This document shows, in pieces, positions 1-6,898 of a stretch of DNA of 15,632 bases. The stretch's first letter is position 1. Each line of letters starts with the position of its first letter. A program made the translations under genes and the position numbers. The notes under the pieces were generated by a model. The model had not been told where the DNA came from. It searched no databases and worked only from the letters and a program-made list of their open reading frames with translations. The stretch is taken from positions 1 through 15,632 of the forward strand of contig JABMOR010000043.1 of assembly GCA_013203245.1 (NCBI GenBank). The letters are read 5' to 3'. Source of the stretch: Candidatus Nitrosopumilus sp. Its GTDB lineage: Archaea; Thermoproteota; Nitrososphaeria; Nitrososphaerales; Nitrosopumilaceae.

Positions 1-212
1 CCACCTAGTTGATACATACCAACTTCAAAACTAACACGTGTTCGAGTGGATGGTTTTTGAAAAATCATTGTAAGTGTTTTATTTTTTAAAATAGGTTTGT
101 TTCCGCCCTTTTTGAATTCCTTTTTTAATTTAATAGAATCATCAATTAATCCTACAAATTCCTTTGGGGTTAATTCCGCTAAAGTGAGTAAATCTTTGGT
201 TTTGAGTTTCAT
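1..212 (-). CDS. argF: Ornithine carbamoyltransferase, N-terminal part (cut by window edge)
   Basis: Reading leftward from the ATG at 212-210 gives about 70 residues that begin MKLKTKDLLTLAELTPKEF and contain the carbamoyl-phosphate-binding signature STRTR followed by SFEVGMYQLGG. These are hallmarks of ornithine carbamoyltransferase, the cytosolic arginine-biosynthesis enzyme that joins carbamoyl phosphate and ornithine to make citrulline. The paralogous aspartate carbamoyltransferase has a related STRTR motif, but the start DLLTLAELTPKEF and the spacing favour the ornithine enzyme. The rest of the gene lies outside the window. Its ATG overlaps the TGA of ftsY (ATGA, 212-209), so it is probably translationally coupled in a pfdA-ftsY-argF run. 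Confidence 0.88.
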   Translation of the reverse strand, partial: MKLKTKDLLTLAELTPKEFVGLIDDSIKLKKEFKKGGNKPILKNKTLTMIFQKPSTRTRVSFEVGMYQLG

Positions 213-1486
213 TTCTTAAAGAATCCGAATCGTCCTCGTTTCTTTTCAGGTTTTTCTTCTTTATCATGTTTTTGTATTTCTTCATCTTTAACATTATTTG
301 ATTCGCCAGGTTTAGGCCTATCATTTTTAATCCATTGACGAATCTTGTTACCCAAAGCAATTGCATCTTTATCATTTTCAGGTGGAGGAATATCAAATAG
401 ATCAGAATAAGTTGTAATGTCATTATCATTAATTCCGTCAAACGGATCATCGGAAGTTGGTGTTGGTTCGGGTGTTGGTTCGGGTGTTGGTTCGGGTGTT
501 GGTTCGGGTGTTGGTTCGGGTGTTGGTTCGGGTTCTGGGGTTTGTTCTGATACTGATTCTTTCTTTATCTCCACATTATCTAGTGAACCAAAAACAGTTT
601 CAAGGAATAGTTCCTTGTCAAAGGGTTTTAGATCAGAGTATTCTTGTCCAACTCCGACATAAATAACAGGAGTAGATGTAACTTTTACAATCGATAATGC
701 AGCACCGCCTCGGGCATCAGCATCACTTTTGGTTAAAATTGAAGCATCAAAGTCGACATGTTTATGGAATTCACGAGCTTGGTTTACAGTATCATTTCCA
801 GCTAAAGAGTCGCCCACAAATATTTTCATATCAGGATTTACAACTTTGCTAATTTTTTCAATTTGCTGCATCAAGTTTTCACTTGTCTGCATTCTTCCCG
901 CAGTATCAATTAGAACAACATCTGTTTTGTGAGATTTTGCATATAGAACTGCATCACGTGCAACAGCTGCAGGATCAGAATTATAATTTTGGGCAACAAG
1001 TTTTAGATTTAGACGATTTGCATGTTCCCGTAATTGTTCAATTGCACCGGCTCTAAAAGTATCAGCAGCTGCAATTACAACAGAATATTTTGCTTCTTTT
1101 AACATATGAGCAATTTTTGCCAATGAAGTAGTTTTTCCAGTACCATTAATTCCAACAAATAAAATTAGAAAAGGTTGTTCTTGTTTCTTTTTTTCATCAA
1201 TTTTTTTAAAGAGATCATATTCTCCGGCTGCATCAAATAATTTAGATATACTTGAAATCAAACTGTCTTTTACAAATTTTTCAATTTCATTCTTGTCAAC
1301 TTTTGAACCAATTAATTTCTCTTTAAGATCAGACTTTATAGAATCAATTACTTCAGTGGCAACATCTGATTCAAGTAAAGATATCTCTAATTCAAAAAGA
1401 ATATCTTCAATGTCTTTTTCATTTAGTTCTTTTTCTCCAAGACTTTTCGCTGCATTTGAAAATGCACTTCGAAGTTTATCAAACAT
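209..1486 (-). CDS. ftsY: Signal recognition particle receptor FtsY (SRP GTPase)
   Basis: FtsY is the membrane-associated receptor that docks SRP-ribosome complexes at the Sec translocon. The 425-residue product has an NG domain: a helical N domain at about residues 1-95, the P-loop GINGTGKTTS at 112-121, the SRP-GTPase segment AADTFRAGAIEQL at about 140-152, DTAGR at 194-198 and the guanine-specificity TKSD at 252-255. The GTPase core ends near residue 304. The remaining ~120 residues are unusual: a PEPT repeat stretch (about 317-343), an acidic segment (DPFDGINDNDITTYSDLFD), a possible helix around ALGNKIRQWI, and a basic-aromatic end (KKRGRFGFFKK). Bacterial FtsY usually carries its variable acidic domain at the N terminus; here there is almost nothing before the N domain. 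The ATG at 1486 follows pfdA by 9 nt, with GGAT as a weak ribosome-binding site. Confidence 0.95.
   Translation of the reverse strand: MFDKLRSAFSNAAKSLGEKELNEKDIEDILFELEISLLESDVATEVIDSIKSDLKEKLIGSKVDKNEIEKFVKDSLISSISKLFDAAGEYDLFKKIDEKKKQEQPFLILFVGINGTGKTTSLAKIAHMLKEAKYSVVIAAADTFRAGAIEQLREHANRLNLKLVAQNYNSDPAAVARDAVLYAKSHKTDVVLIDTAGRMQTSENLMQQIEKISKVVNPDMKIFVGDSLAGNDTVNQAREFHKHVDFDASILTKSDADARGGAALSIVKVTSTPVIYVGVGQEYSDLKPFDKELFLETVFGSLDNVEIKKESVSEQTPEPEPTPEPTPEPTPEPTPEPTPEPTPTSDDPFDGINDNDITTYSDLFDIPPPENDKDAIALGNKIRQWIKNDRPKPGESNNVKDEEIQKHDKEEKPEKKRGRFGFFKK
461..532. repeat. Six perfect 12-bp tandem repeats inside ftsY
   Basis: The unit TGTTGGTTCGGG (plus strand) is repeated six times without a mismatch from 461 to 532. 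On the coding strand it encodes a Pro-Glu-Pro-Thr tetrapeptide, and degenerate half-units flank the block on both sides. The unit is a multiple of three, so copy-number changes keep the ftsY frame. The block is richer in GC than its surroundings. Confidence 0.95.
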
Positions 1487-1495
1487 GGTTTATCC

Positions 1496-1918
1496 TTAAG
1501 CTGGAGGTTGTTGCATAGCTTGCATCATTTGATTCATCTGTGCTTTTCCTTGCTCTAAACGGGCAGCAGCATCTTGTTTTTTTGCAATAGTATCTTGTAA
1601 TGCAATTTCAATCTCTTTGATTCTTGCTTCGAGATAATTAATTGCAGAAGGAAAATCTTTTTCGACTGCAATTCCGGCACCAATATTCATGACAATTTTG
1701 GTATTAGATGAAATTTTTGTTTGAACATACGTACCCATTCCTATTGGAACTAAAGATTCTGATTCAGGATTCTTACTAAGAGATTTGATGGATTCGATAG
1801 AGGAGATTGCCTCTCGAAAAATATTTCCAAAAGTGTATTCTCTCTGAGATAAATCAGAAAAATACGTTTCGAGCATTTGCATTTGTTGCATTAGTTGCTC
1901 GGCCTGTTCTTCACTCAT
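1496..1918 (-). CDS. pfdA: Prefoldin alpha subunit
   Basis: Prefoldin is the hexameric (alpha2 beta4) chaperone that captures unfolded proteins and passes them to the thermosome. This 140-residue product has the family layout: an N-terminal coiled coil (MSEEQAEQLMQQMQMLETYF onward), a central beta-hairpin region with VPIGMGTYVQTKI and NIGAGIAVEK, and a C-terminal coiled coil ending in a Gln/Met-rich stretch and PPA. An in-frame TTG at 1927 would add three residues. I chose the ATG at 1918 because the TATA-like element at 1943-1950 lies about 28 nt upstream of it, which fits a leaderless start. In many archaea pfdA and ftsY are neighbours, and here they are separated by 9 nt. Confidence 0.93.
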   Translation of the reverse strand: MSEEQAEQLMQQMQMLETYFSDLSQREYTFGNIFREAISSIESIKSLSKNPESESLVPIGMGTYVQTKISSNTKIVMNIGAGIAVEKDFPSAINYLEARIKEIEIALQDTIAKKQDAAARLEQGKAQMNQMMQAMQQPPA

Positions 1919-1942
1919 GTACAACAAACATTTTCCAGACGG

Positions 1943-1950
1943 TTATAAAT
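1943..1950 (-). promoter_or_regulatory. TATA-like element of pfdA-ftsY-argF
   Basis: On the minus strand the sequence reads ATTTATAA. Its centre is about 28 nt upstream of the pfdA ATG at 1918, the spacing expected for a leaderless archaeal transcript. Confidence 0.6.
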
Positions 1951-1989
1951 TAATTCATAGATTTTGAAAAACCCAACCAAAAATAGATT

Positions 1990-2012
1990 AAGAAAGATAA
2001 AAAAAATAAAGA
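1990..2012 (-). terminator. T-rich terminator after sod
   Basis: Just beyond the sod stop codon, the minus strand carries T-rich tracts (CTTTATTTTTTTTATC), including an uninterrupted run of eight T. Runs like this terminate archaeal RNA polymerase without needing a hairpin. It separates sod from the pfdA promoter. Confidence 0.5.
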
Positions 2013-2019
2013 TTTAACT

Positions 2020-2640
2020 TTATTTTGCTTTAGAGAATCTAGATTCTACTTCATCCCAATTCACTACATTCCACCATGCTGCGATATAATCTGGTCTTTT
2101 GTTTTGATAGTTGAGATAGTATGCATGTTCCCATACATCACAGCCAAGTAATGGTACTAATCCTTCAGTTCTTGGACTAGTTTGGTTCGGCATTGATTTG
2201 TATTCAACCTTTCCTGTAGAAGGATTGTATACTAGCCATCCCCAACCACTGCCTTGAATTACAGCTGTTGTAGATGAAAATTTCTCTTTGAAGTCAGAAA
2301 AGCTTCCAAAAGAATCGTTAATTGCATCAGCAATAGATCCTCCAGGTTCTCCGCCTCCATTTGATTTCATGTTATTCCAAAATAACCTATGGTTATCATA
2401 ACCACCACCGTTGAAATTAACTGCGCCTCTTTGGGCTTCTGGTACTGAATTAATATCAGACAAGATGTCAAGGATATCTTTTTCTTGGATATCAGCAGGA
2501 CATGCTTCAAGAGATGCATTTAGTTTGTCAGTGTATGCTTGATGATGTTTTGAGTGATGAATCTCCATTGTTTTTGCATCAATGTGAGGTTCTAATGCAT
2601 CATAAGCATATGGCATTTCAGGAAGAGTGTATTTTCCCAT
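2020..2640 (-). CDS. sodA: Superoxide dismutase, Fe/Mn family, Mn-type signature
   Basis: The enzyme converts superoxide to hydrogen peroxide and oxygen in the cytoplasm. The 206-residue product has normal family length. The four metal ligands can be read as His28 (MEIHHSKHHQAY), His84 (DNHRLFWNN), Asp168 and His172 (GCDVWEHAYYLNY). The second-shell Gln appears in the C-terminal domain (PNQ, residue 153) and the N-terminal domain has GGG at 78-80, the pattern of Mn rather than Fe enzymes; metal use could still be cambialistic. No signal peptide is present. The ATG at 2640 lies about 26 nt downstream of AATAAATT on the minus strand. The gene is divergent from the subtilase, has its own T-rich terminator, and oxidative defence is expected in an aerobic ammonia oxidiser. 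Confidence 0.96.
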   Translation of the reverse strand: MGKYTLPEMPYAYDALEPHIDAKTMEIHHSKHHQAYTDKLNASLEACPADIQEKDILDILSDINSVPEAQRGAVNFNGGGYDNHRLFWNNMKSNGGGEPGGSIADAINDSFGSFSDFKEKFSSTTAVIQGSGWGWLVYNPSTGKVEYKSMPNQTSPRTEGLVPLLGCDVWEHAYYLNYQNKRPDYIAAWWNVVNWDEVESRFSKAK

Positions 2641-2662
2641 AAATTCAAAGAAAGTCTAATTC

Positions 2663-2670
2663 AATTTATT
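2663..2670 (-). promoter_or_regulatory. Weak TATA-like element of sod
   Basis: AATAAATT on the minus strand is centred about 26 nt upstream of the sod start codon. The match to a TATA consensus is modest; the position is what supports it. It borders the palindrome at 2668-2685. Confidence 0.4.
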
Positions 2671-2685
2671 GCTTTACGAAGCAAT
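2668..2685. repeat. 18-bp inverted repeat upstream of sod
   Basis: ATTGCTT and AAGCAAT form perfect 7-bp arms around TACG. The element overlaps the upstream edge of the sod TATA-like box, where a dimeric regulator could bind. No regulator is identified. Confidence 0.7.
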
Positions 2686-2687
2686 TC

Positions 2688-2705
2688 ATTTTTACAAGTA
2701 AAAAT
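2688..2705. repeat. 18-bp inverted repeat upstream of the subtilase
   Basis: ATTTTTAC and GTAAAAAT form perfect 8-bp arms around AA. It starts 2 bp after the neighbouring palindrome and lies about 13-30 nt upstream of the protease GTG, where its TATA box would be expected. This makes it a candidate operator or core-promoter element. Confidence 0.7.
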
Positions 2706-2717
2706 TGTTAAAAATTT

Positions 2718-4739
2718 GTGAAATTCCTAGTTTTTTCATTAATCATATTGATAGTAGGAGGATTTGCATTGTTTCAAACATTTCAAAGTGAAAATGAAAT
2801 TAGAACATATCTAGACAAAAGTGTACCATACATTGGAACCGATATTCCCAGAATGGATGGAATTGATGGAACCGGAATTAGAATAGCAGTGATAGATACA
2901 GGAGTGGATTTTAATCATCCAGATTTGTTTGGGTGGGGTCCAGATGGCAAAGTCGTAGGAGGATACAATTTCATTGACGAGGGTAAACCTCCCTTGGATA
3001 ACAATGGTCATGGTACTATGGTTGCAGGAGTGATTGCAGCTGATGGACAAGCAGTTGGAGTTGCACCTAAAGCAAAAATTCTCGCATACAAAGTTTCAGA
3101 AGATGGCGAAGGAGTTTCATCAGATTTGATAATTAGAGCAATTGAAAAAGCAATTGAAGATGATGTAGATATTATTAACATTAGTTTAGGAGTAAACAAA
3201 ACAAATTCAAAAATTGAACGTGCAATTAATCTTGCACTAGAAAAAGAAATTTTCGTAGTTAATGCAGCTGGAAATGATGGTCCAGAATTGCATACAATTG
3301 GAAGTCCTGGAAGAAATCAGGATTCTGTTACTGTAGGTGCAACATACAACAATCTTACTTCAAGTTTGGTTGCAACATTGGAAGTTGATGGAAAACCATT
3401 CACAGTTATTCCAATGGTTGGCTCTCCAAAATTAGAAGATCCAATAACAGAAAAAATAATTTTTGCAGGATATGGAAAAGTTGAGGACTTTGAGGATCTC
3501 AACGTTAAAGACGCAATAGTAATTGTTGAGAGAGGAAGTGATGTTGAAGGAGAATTGTTGTATTTTTCAATCAAAGAAAGTAATGCAGCAGATGCGGGAG
3601 CAAAAGCAATGATAGTTTACAATAATGTGGCAGGAATTTTTTTAGGAGAACTGATTCATGAATTTATTCATCCAGATTATTCACCACAGATTCCAACTGT
3701 ATCACTAGATAGAAAAGAAGGATTAGAAATCATAGAATCAATCAAGGAGGAGAATGTTGCATCTTTGCATTTATTTTACAATCCAGACTTTGTGGTACAT
3801 TTTAGCTCAAGAGGTCCAGTTTCACCATTTTACATAAAGCCCGATATTGTAGCTCCTGGAGCATACATCAATACCACTCAAAACAATGCAGGGTATAATT
3901 TTACAAGTGGAACTAGTTTTGCTGCACCTCACGTCAGTGGGGCTGCTGCGCTATTACTTCAAAAAAACCCTCAACTTCACCACCATGAAATAAAATCACT
4001 ATTACTAACAACAGTTGAGCCTGTTTCAGACGCCTACGGTCAGCAATTTGCCCTACATGATGCAGGTGCAGGAAGACTAGATATCGGAAATGCATACGGG
4101 GCCAAATTAATCATCATGCCACCGAATTTTGTAGTTAATGTATCATCAGATAATCTAGTTTCTGAAAGACAACTAAAATTAAAATTGATTGAGGGAACAC
4201 TAGATAATTTTGATGTGGAATTTCAAGGACCTGAATTCATAAAATTTGCACATATTCTTGAAGGAGATATTCTTCAAATCAAAATGAGTATGACTGAAGA
4301 AAACTTTGGAGATCATGAAGGAAAAATAATTATCAACCATGAGGGTACTCGCTATACCATTCCATTTTTGATACACTATACACAGAGTTCAATTTCAATT
4401 AGTCAACAAAATCAAAAACTTTCTTTTGATATTTTTTATCCAGATGAATGGAGTTTTGCAAAAATTTCTGTCATAAATAGCAAAGATGGTAAAGTCGAAA
4501 CTACAACTATGACGCCAAACAAAAAAGCAACAATAGAAATCTACGAGAATTCAGAGTATTGGATTGATGCTAAAATAAAAACCAATGAAAATACAACAAG
4601 TGCATATAACACAATTGAGATTACCACGCTTCCAGAAAACATTCAAAGATGGGACATTGGCATCCCAGTAAAACAAATTGCAATAATTGCAGTGATGATG
4701 TCAGTTGTTGGAATTTTTGGAATTATTAAAAGAAGATAA
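2718..4739 (+). CDS. Membrane-anchored subtilisin-like serine protease (S8) with PA domain
   Basis: This 673-residue secreted protease has a hydrophobic N-terminal segment (residues 3-20; signal peptide or anchor) and a C-terminal membrane helix (about 651-670) followed by KRR, so the catalytic part should face outside the cell. The S8 triad is visible: Asp60 (IAVIDTGVDFNHPDL), His98 (NGHGTMVAGVIA) and Ser400 (TSGTSFAAPHVSGAA), with the oxyanion Asn186 in NAAGND. A PA domain is inserted at about 220-355 between the oxyanion Asn and the Ser motif. After the catalytic domain come beta-rich, Fn3-like regions (about 460-640). Only about 20-40 residues precede the catalytic domain, so the usual inhibitory propeptide seems to be missing. 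The start is GTG at 2718. The substrate is unknown; protein scavenging or cell-surface turnover is possible. The 3' end abuts the convergent PEPCK gene. Confidence 0.93.
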   Translation: MKFLVFSLIILIVGGFALFQTFQSENEIRTYLDKSVPYIGTDIPRMDGIDGTGIRIAVIDTGVDFNHPDLFGWGPDGKVVGGYNFIDEGKPPLDNNGHGTMVAGVIAADGQAVGVAPKAKILAYKVSEDGEGVSSDLIIRAIEKAIEDDVDIINISLGVNKTNSKIERAINLALEKEIFVVNAAGNDGPELHTIGSPGRNQDSVTVGATYNNLTSSLVATLEVDGKPFTVIPMVGSPKLEDPITEKIIFAGYGKVEDFEDLNVKDAIVIVERGSDVEGELLYFSIKESNAADAGAKAMIVYNNVAGIFLGELIHEFIHPDYSPQIPTVSLDRKEGLEIIESIKEENVASLHLFYNPDFVVHFSSRGPVSPFYIKPDIVAPGAYINTTQNNAGYNFTSGTSFAAPHVSGAAALLLQKNPQLHHHEIKSLLLTTVEPVSDAYGQQFALHDAGAGRLDIGNAYGAKLIIMPPNFVVNVSSDNLVSERQLKLKLIEGTLDNFDVEFQGPEFIKFAHILEGDILQIKMSMTEENFGDHEGKIIINHEGTRYTIPFLIHYTQSSISISQQNQKLSFDIFYPDEWSFAKISVINSKDGKVETTTMTPNKKATIEIYENSEYWIDAKIKTNENTTSAYNTIEITTLPENIQRWDIGIPVKQIAIIAVMMSVVGIFGIIKRR

Positions 4740-4740
4740 T

Positions 4741-6240
4741 CTAAATAGGAGATTTTGGTCCAGCTTTAATAATTTCAGGTAAGACATTATCAAACTTTTT
4801 AAAATTCTCAACAAACATCTGTGCTAATTTTTTGGCAGATAATTCGTACGAATCTTTATCATTCCATGTGTTTCGTGGGTCTAAGATTTCTGAAGGAACA
4901 CCTTCGACTTCAGTTGGAATATCCAAATTGAATAAATCATCATGGCGATACTTTACAACATCTAGTGCACCAGAGAGAGCAGATGTGATCATGGCACGGC
5001 TGTACTTGATCTTGATTCTTTTTCCAACTCCATATGGGCCACCGGACCATCCAGTGTTTACAAGGTAAACTACAGTATTGTGCTGGTTAATTTTTTCTCC
5101 AAGTAATTTGGCGTAAACTGAGGCCGGTCTAGGCATGAATGGGGCTCCAAAACACTGTGAAAATACAGATTTTGGCTCTTTGATACCACGTTCGGTTCCT
5201 GCCAATTTACTAGTATAACCAGACATGAAATGATACATTGCTCCTTCTTTTGTAAGTCTAGAAACAGGAGGTAAAACTCCCAATGCATCTGCTGTCAAAA
5301 ATACAATAACTTGAGGGTTTCCACCGATACTTGGAATTACTGCACCTGGAATGTAATCTAAAGGATATCCTACACGAGTATTTTCAGTTAATGCATTGTC
5401 ATCATAATCTGGGACATTATCATTTAGTACAACATTTTCTAAAAGAGCACCGGGTTTGATTGCATTCCATATTTCAGGTTCTGCTTCTTGACTAAGATTG
5501 ATACACTTTGCATAGCATCCACCTTCAAAATTAAATGTCCCGTTATCAGACCAGCCATGTTCATCATCACCAATTAATTTTCTATTAGGATCTGCAGAAA
5601 GAGTAGTCTTACCAGTACCAGATAATCCGAAGAACAATACAGTATCTCCTTTTTCACCAATATTTGCAGAACAATGCATTGGGAAAATACCACGTCCCGG
5701 TAAAAGAAAATTCATTACACCAAACATTGATTTTTTCATCTCACCAGCATATTCTGTTCCTCCAATCAAAACAATTTTTCTAGTCAAATCAATTAGGATA
5801 AAGACATCAGTTCTAGTGCCGTCAATTGCAGGATCTGCCACAAAGTCATTAATACATAAAATAGTAAATTCAGGTTCATGTTTTTCTAATTCATCATTTG
5901 TAGGTCTGATAAACAAATTACTAGAAAACATATTTTGCCAAACATGATCATTGATTACTCTAATAGGTAAACGGTTTTCAGGGTCTGCTCCTACAAATCC
6001 ATCAAAGACAAAGAGTTCCTTATCATCAACAAAGGTCTTCATTTTTTCCAAAAGTTTTTCAAATTTATCACTTGGGAATTGATGGTTAATTGAACCCCAA
6101 TCAATAGTATCGCGTGTTATATCATCATATACGATAAAGCGGTCATCAGGTGAACGTCCAGTATATTTTCCAGTATTGACTGAAAGGGAGCCTGTAGAAT
6201 TGACTACACCTTCTTTTCTCTCAACTGCAATGCGGACCAT
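4741..6240 (-). CDS. pckA: Phosphoenolpyruvate carboxykinase (ATP); start unresolved
   Basis: The enzyme interconverts oxaloacetate plus ATP with phosphoenolpyruvate, CO2 and ADP, feeding gluconeogenesis from carbon fixed by the autotrophic pathway. The 499 residues from the ATG at 6240 contain TGKYTGRSPDDRFIV (about 22-37), the kinase-1 P-loop GLSGTGKT (205-212) and the kinase-2 segment DDEHGW (225-230) that binds metal. These identify the ATP-dependent class rather than the GTP class. The ATG at 6240 is the only standard start in this frame, but it lies inside the conserved region: residues homologous to the usual PckA N terminus continue upstream to 6369 (separate entry). The true protein is therefore probably longer, or the 5' end is frameshifted. 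The stop codon is 1 nt from that of the convergent protease gene. Confidence 0.93.
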   Translation of the reverse strand: MVRIAVERKEGVVNSTGSLSVNTGKYTGRSPDDRFIVYDDITRDTIDWGSINHQFPSDKFEKLLEKMKTFVDDKELFVFDGFVGADPENRLPIRVINDHVWQNMFSSNLFIRPTNDELEKHEPEFTILCINDFVADPAIDGTRTDVFILIDLTRKIVLIGGTEYAGEMKKSMFGVMNFLLPGRGIFPMHCSANIGEKGDTVLFFGLSGTGKTTLSADPNRKLIGDDEHGWSDNGTFNFEGGCYAKCINLSQEAEPEIWNAIKPGALLENVVLNDNVPDYDDNALTENTRVGYPLDYIPGAVIPSIGGNPQVIVFLTADALGVLPPVSRLTKEGAMYHFMSGYTSKLAGTERGIKEPKSVFSQCFGAPFMPRPASVYAKLLGEKINQHNTVVYLVNTGWSGGPYGVGKRIKIKYSRAMITSALSGALDVVKYRHDDLFNLDIPTEVEGVPSEILDPRNTWNDKDSYELSAKKLAQMFVENFKKFDNVLPEIIKAGPKSPI

Positions 6241-6369
6241 ATCATCTACGCCAAGATTTCTGTGGATTTTTGATGGTTTGATTCCAAAAGCCTCGATCTG
6301 TGATGCAAACTTTTCAGTTGTGGCAGTACCTGTGATTTGAGTCAGAAAATTACGCCCCCAAAAATGATT
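6241..6369 (-). other. Conserved PEPCK N-terminal coding extension without a standard start codon
   Basis: The pckA frame stays open for 43 codons upstream of 6240, back to a TAA at 6372-6370. The part next to the ATG reads KFASQIEAFGIKPSKIHRN, then LGVDD. It resembles the family N terminus (compare the E. coli pattern LEAYGI...DIVYNPSYD). There is no ATG, GTG or TTG in the stretch; the only near-cognate codon is CTG at 6345-6343. The upstream ATGs at 6392 and 6386 open a different frame that stops at 6344-6342. A single extra base, or a -1 slip, at the T5G5 tract (6364-6355) would join that frame to pckA. Confidence 0.7.
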
Positions 6370-6400
6370 TTAGCAATCCCAGGCATATTCATAGGTATTC

Positions 6401-6438
6401 GATCCGCCTTGAGTTTCCTTATTATCTTTTTCTTATAG
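6401..6438 (-). promoter_or_regulatory. pckA promoter and Shine-Dalgarno-like site
   Basis: The minus strand has a TATA-like CTATAAG at 6438-6432 preceded by an A-rich BRE-like tract. A TSS about 25 nt downstream (near 6410) would leave a short leader containing AAGGCGGATC (6410-6401), roughly 8-11 nt before the ATGs at 6392 and 6386. Those ATGs are not in the pckA frame. Confidence 0.45.
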
Positions 6439-6463
6439 AGAATTTTTTTTTCATCTAGGAACG

Positions 6464-6471
6464 TATTTATT
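6464..6471 (+). promoter_or_regulatory. TATA-like element of the L32e-L19e pair
   Basis: TATTTATT is centred about 29 nt before the ATG at 6497, which fits a leaderless or nearly leaderless transcript and supports that start over the TTG at 6491. The T9 run just upstream is on the same strand but has no gene to terminate nearby. Confidence 0.4.
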
Positions 6472-6496
6472 CTAAAATTCAAGACTCAGTTTGGTA

Positions 6497-6898
6497 ATGA
6501 TCAACAAGGAACTACTTGCAAAGAGAGAAGAGGTCAAAGGAAACAAACCAGATTTCATTAGACCAGAAAGTTGGCGTTACGTTAGACTTCAAACTAATTG
6601 GAGAAAACCAAAAGGTATTGATCACCATCAAAGAAAACAAAAAGGCAGAGGTCGTCCAGGTCTTGTTAAAGTTGGATATGGTGGACCAAAAGAAGCACGA
6701 GGATTACATCCTTCAGGATTTACAGATAACCTAGTTTTCAACTTGAACGATTTACTAAAATTAGATCCAAAAACAGATGGCGTTAGATTTGGCCATAGTG
6801 TTGGTACTAAAAAGAGAAAAGAAATCATAGTTAAAGCAATTGAACAGAAATTTAAAATATTTAACGCAAGAGTGAGTGCAATTGGTAGTAAATCTTAA
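6497..6898 (+). CDS. rpl32e: Large-subunit ribosomal protein eL32 (L32e)
   Basis: The 133-residue basic protein starts MINKELLAKREEVKGNKPDF and shows typical L32e features: RPESWRYVRLQTNWRKPKGIDHHQRKQ and RGRPGLVKVGYGGPKEARGLHPSGF, then a C-terminal part ending IKVFNARV-like (IFNARVSAIGSKS). It is a structural component of the 50S subunit. A TTG at 6491 would add two residues; I prefer the ATG at 6497 because of TATA spacing. In many archaea L32e and L19e sit within the spc operon (L6-L32e-L19e-L18-S5). Here the pair stands apart, between pckA and ogt. The gene overlaps the start of L19e by about 20 nt. Confidence 0.94.
   Translation: MINKELLAKREEVKGNKPDFIRPESWRYVRLQTNWRKPKGIDHHQRKQKGRGRPGLVKVGYGGPKEARGLHPSGFTDNLVFNLNDLLKLDPKTDGVRFGHSVGTKKRKEIIVKAIEQKFKIFNARVSAIGSKS

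Noticed and set aside
142..450. Minus-strand 102-codon open frame at the ftsY 3' end
   Set aside because: It overlaps ftsY and argF in a third frame and has low-complexity, unnatural composition.
417..666. Plus-strand open frames with Val/Gly/Ser repeats
   Set aside because: They are antisense readings of the FtsY PEPT repeat and have no promoter or family resemblance.
5070..5288. Out-of-frame minus-strand open frame within pckA
   Set aside because: The pckA frame with kinase motifs covers the region; this one is a shadow.
6442..6450. T9 run before L32e considered as a plus-strand terminator
   Set aside because: No plus-strand gene ends nearby (the protease ends at 4739). On the minus strand it is the A-rich tract upstream of the pckA TATA box.
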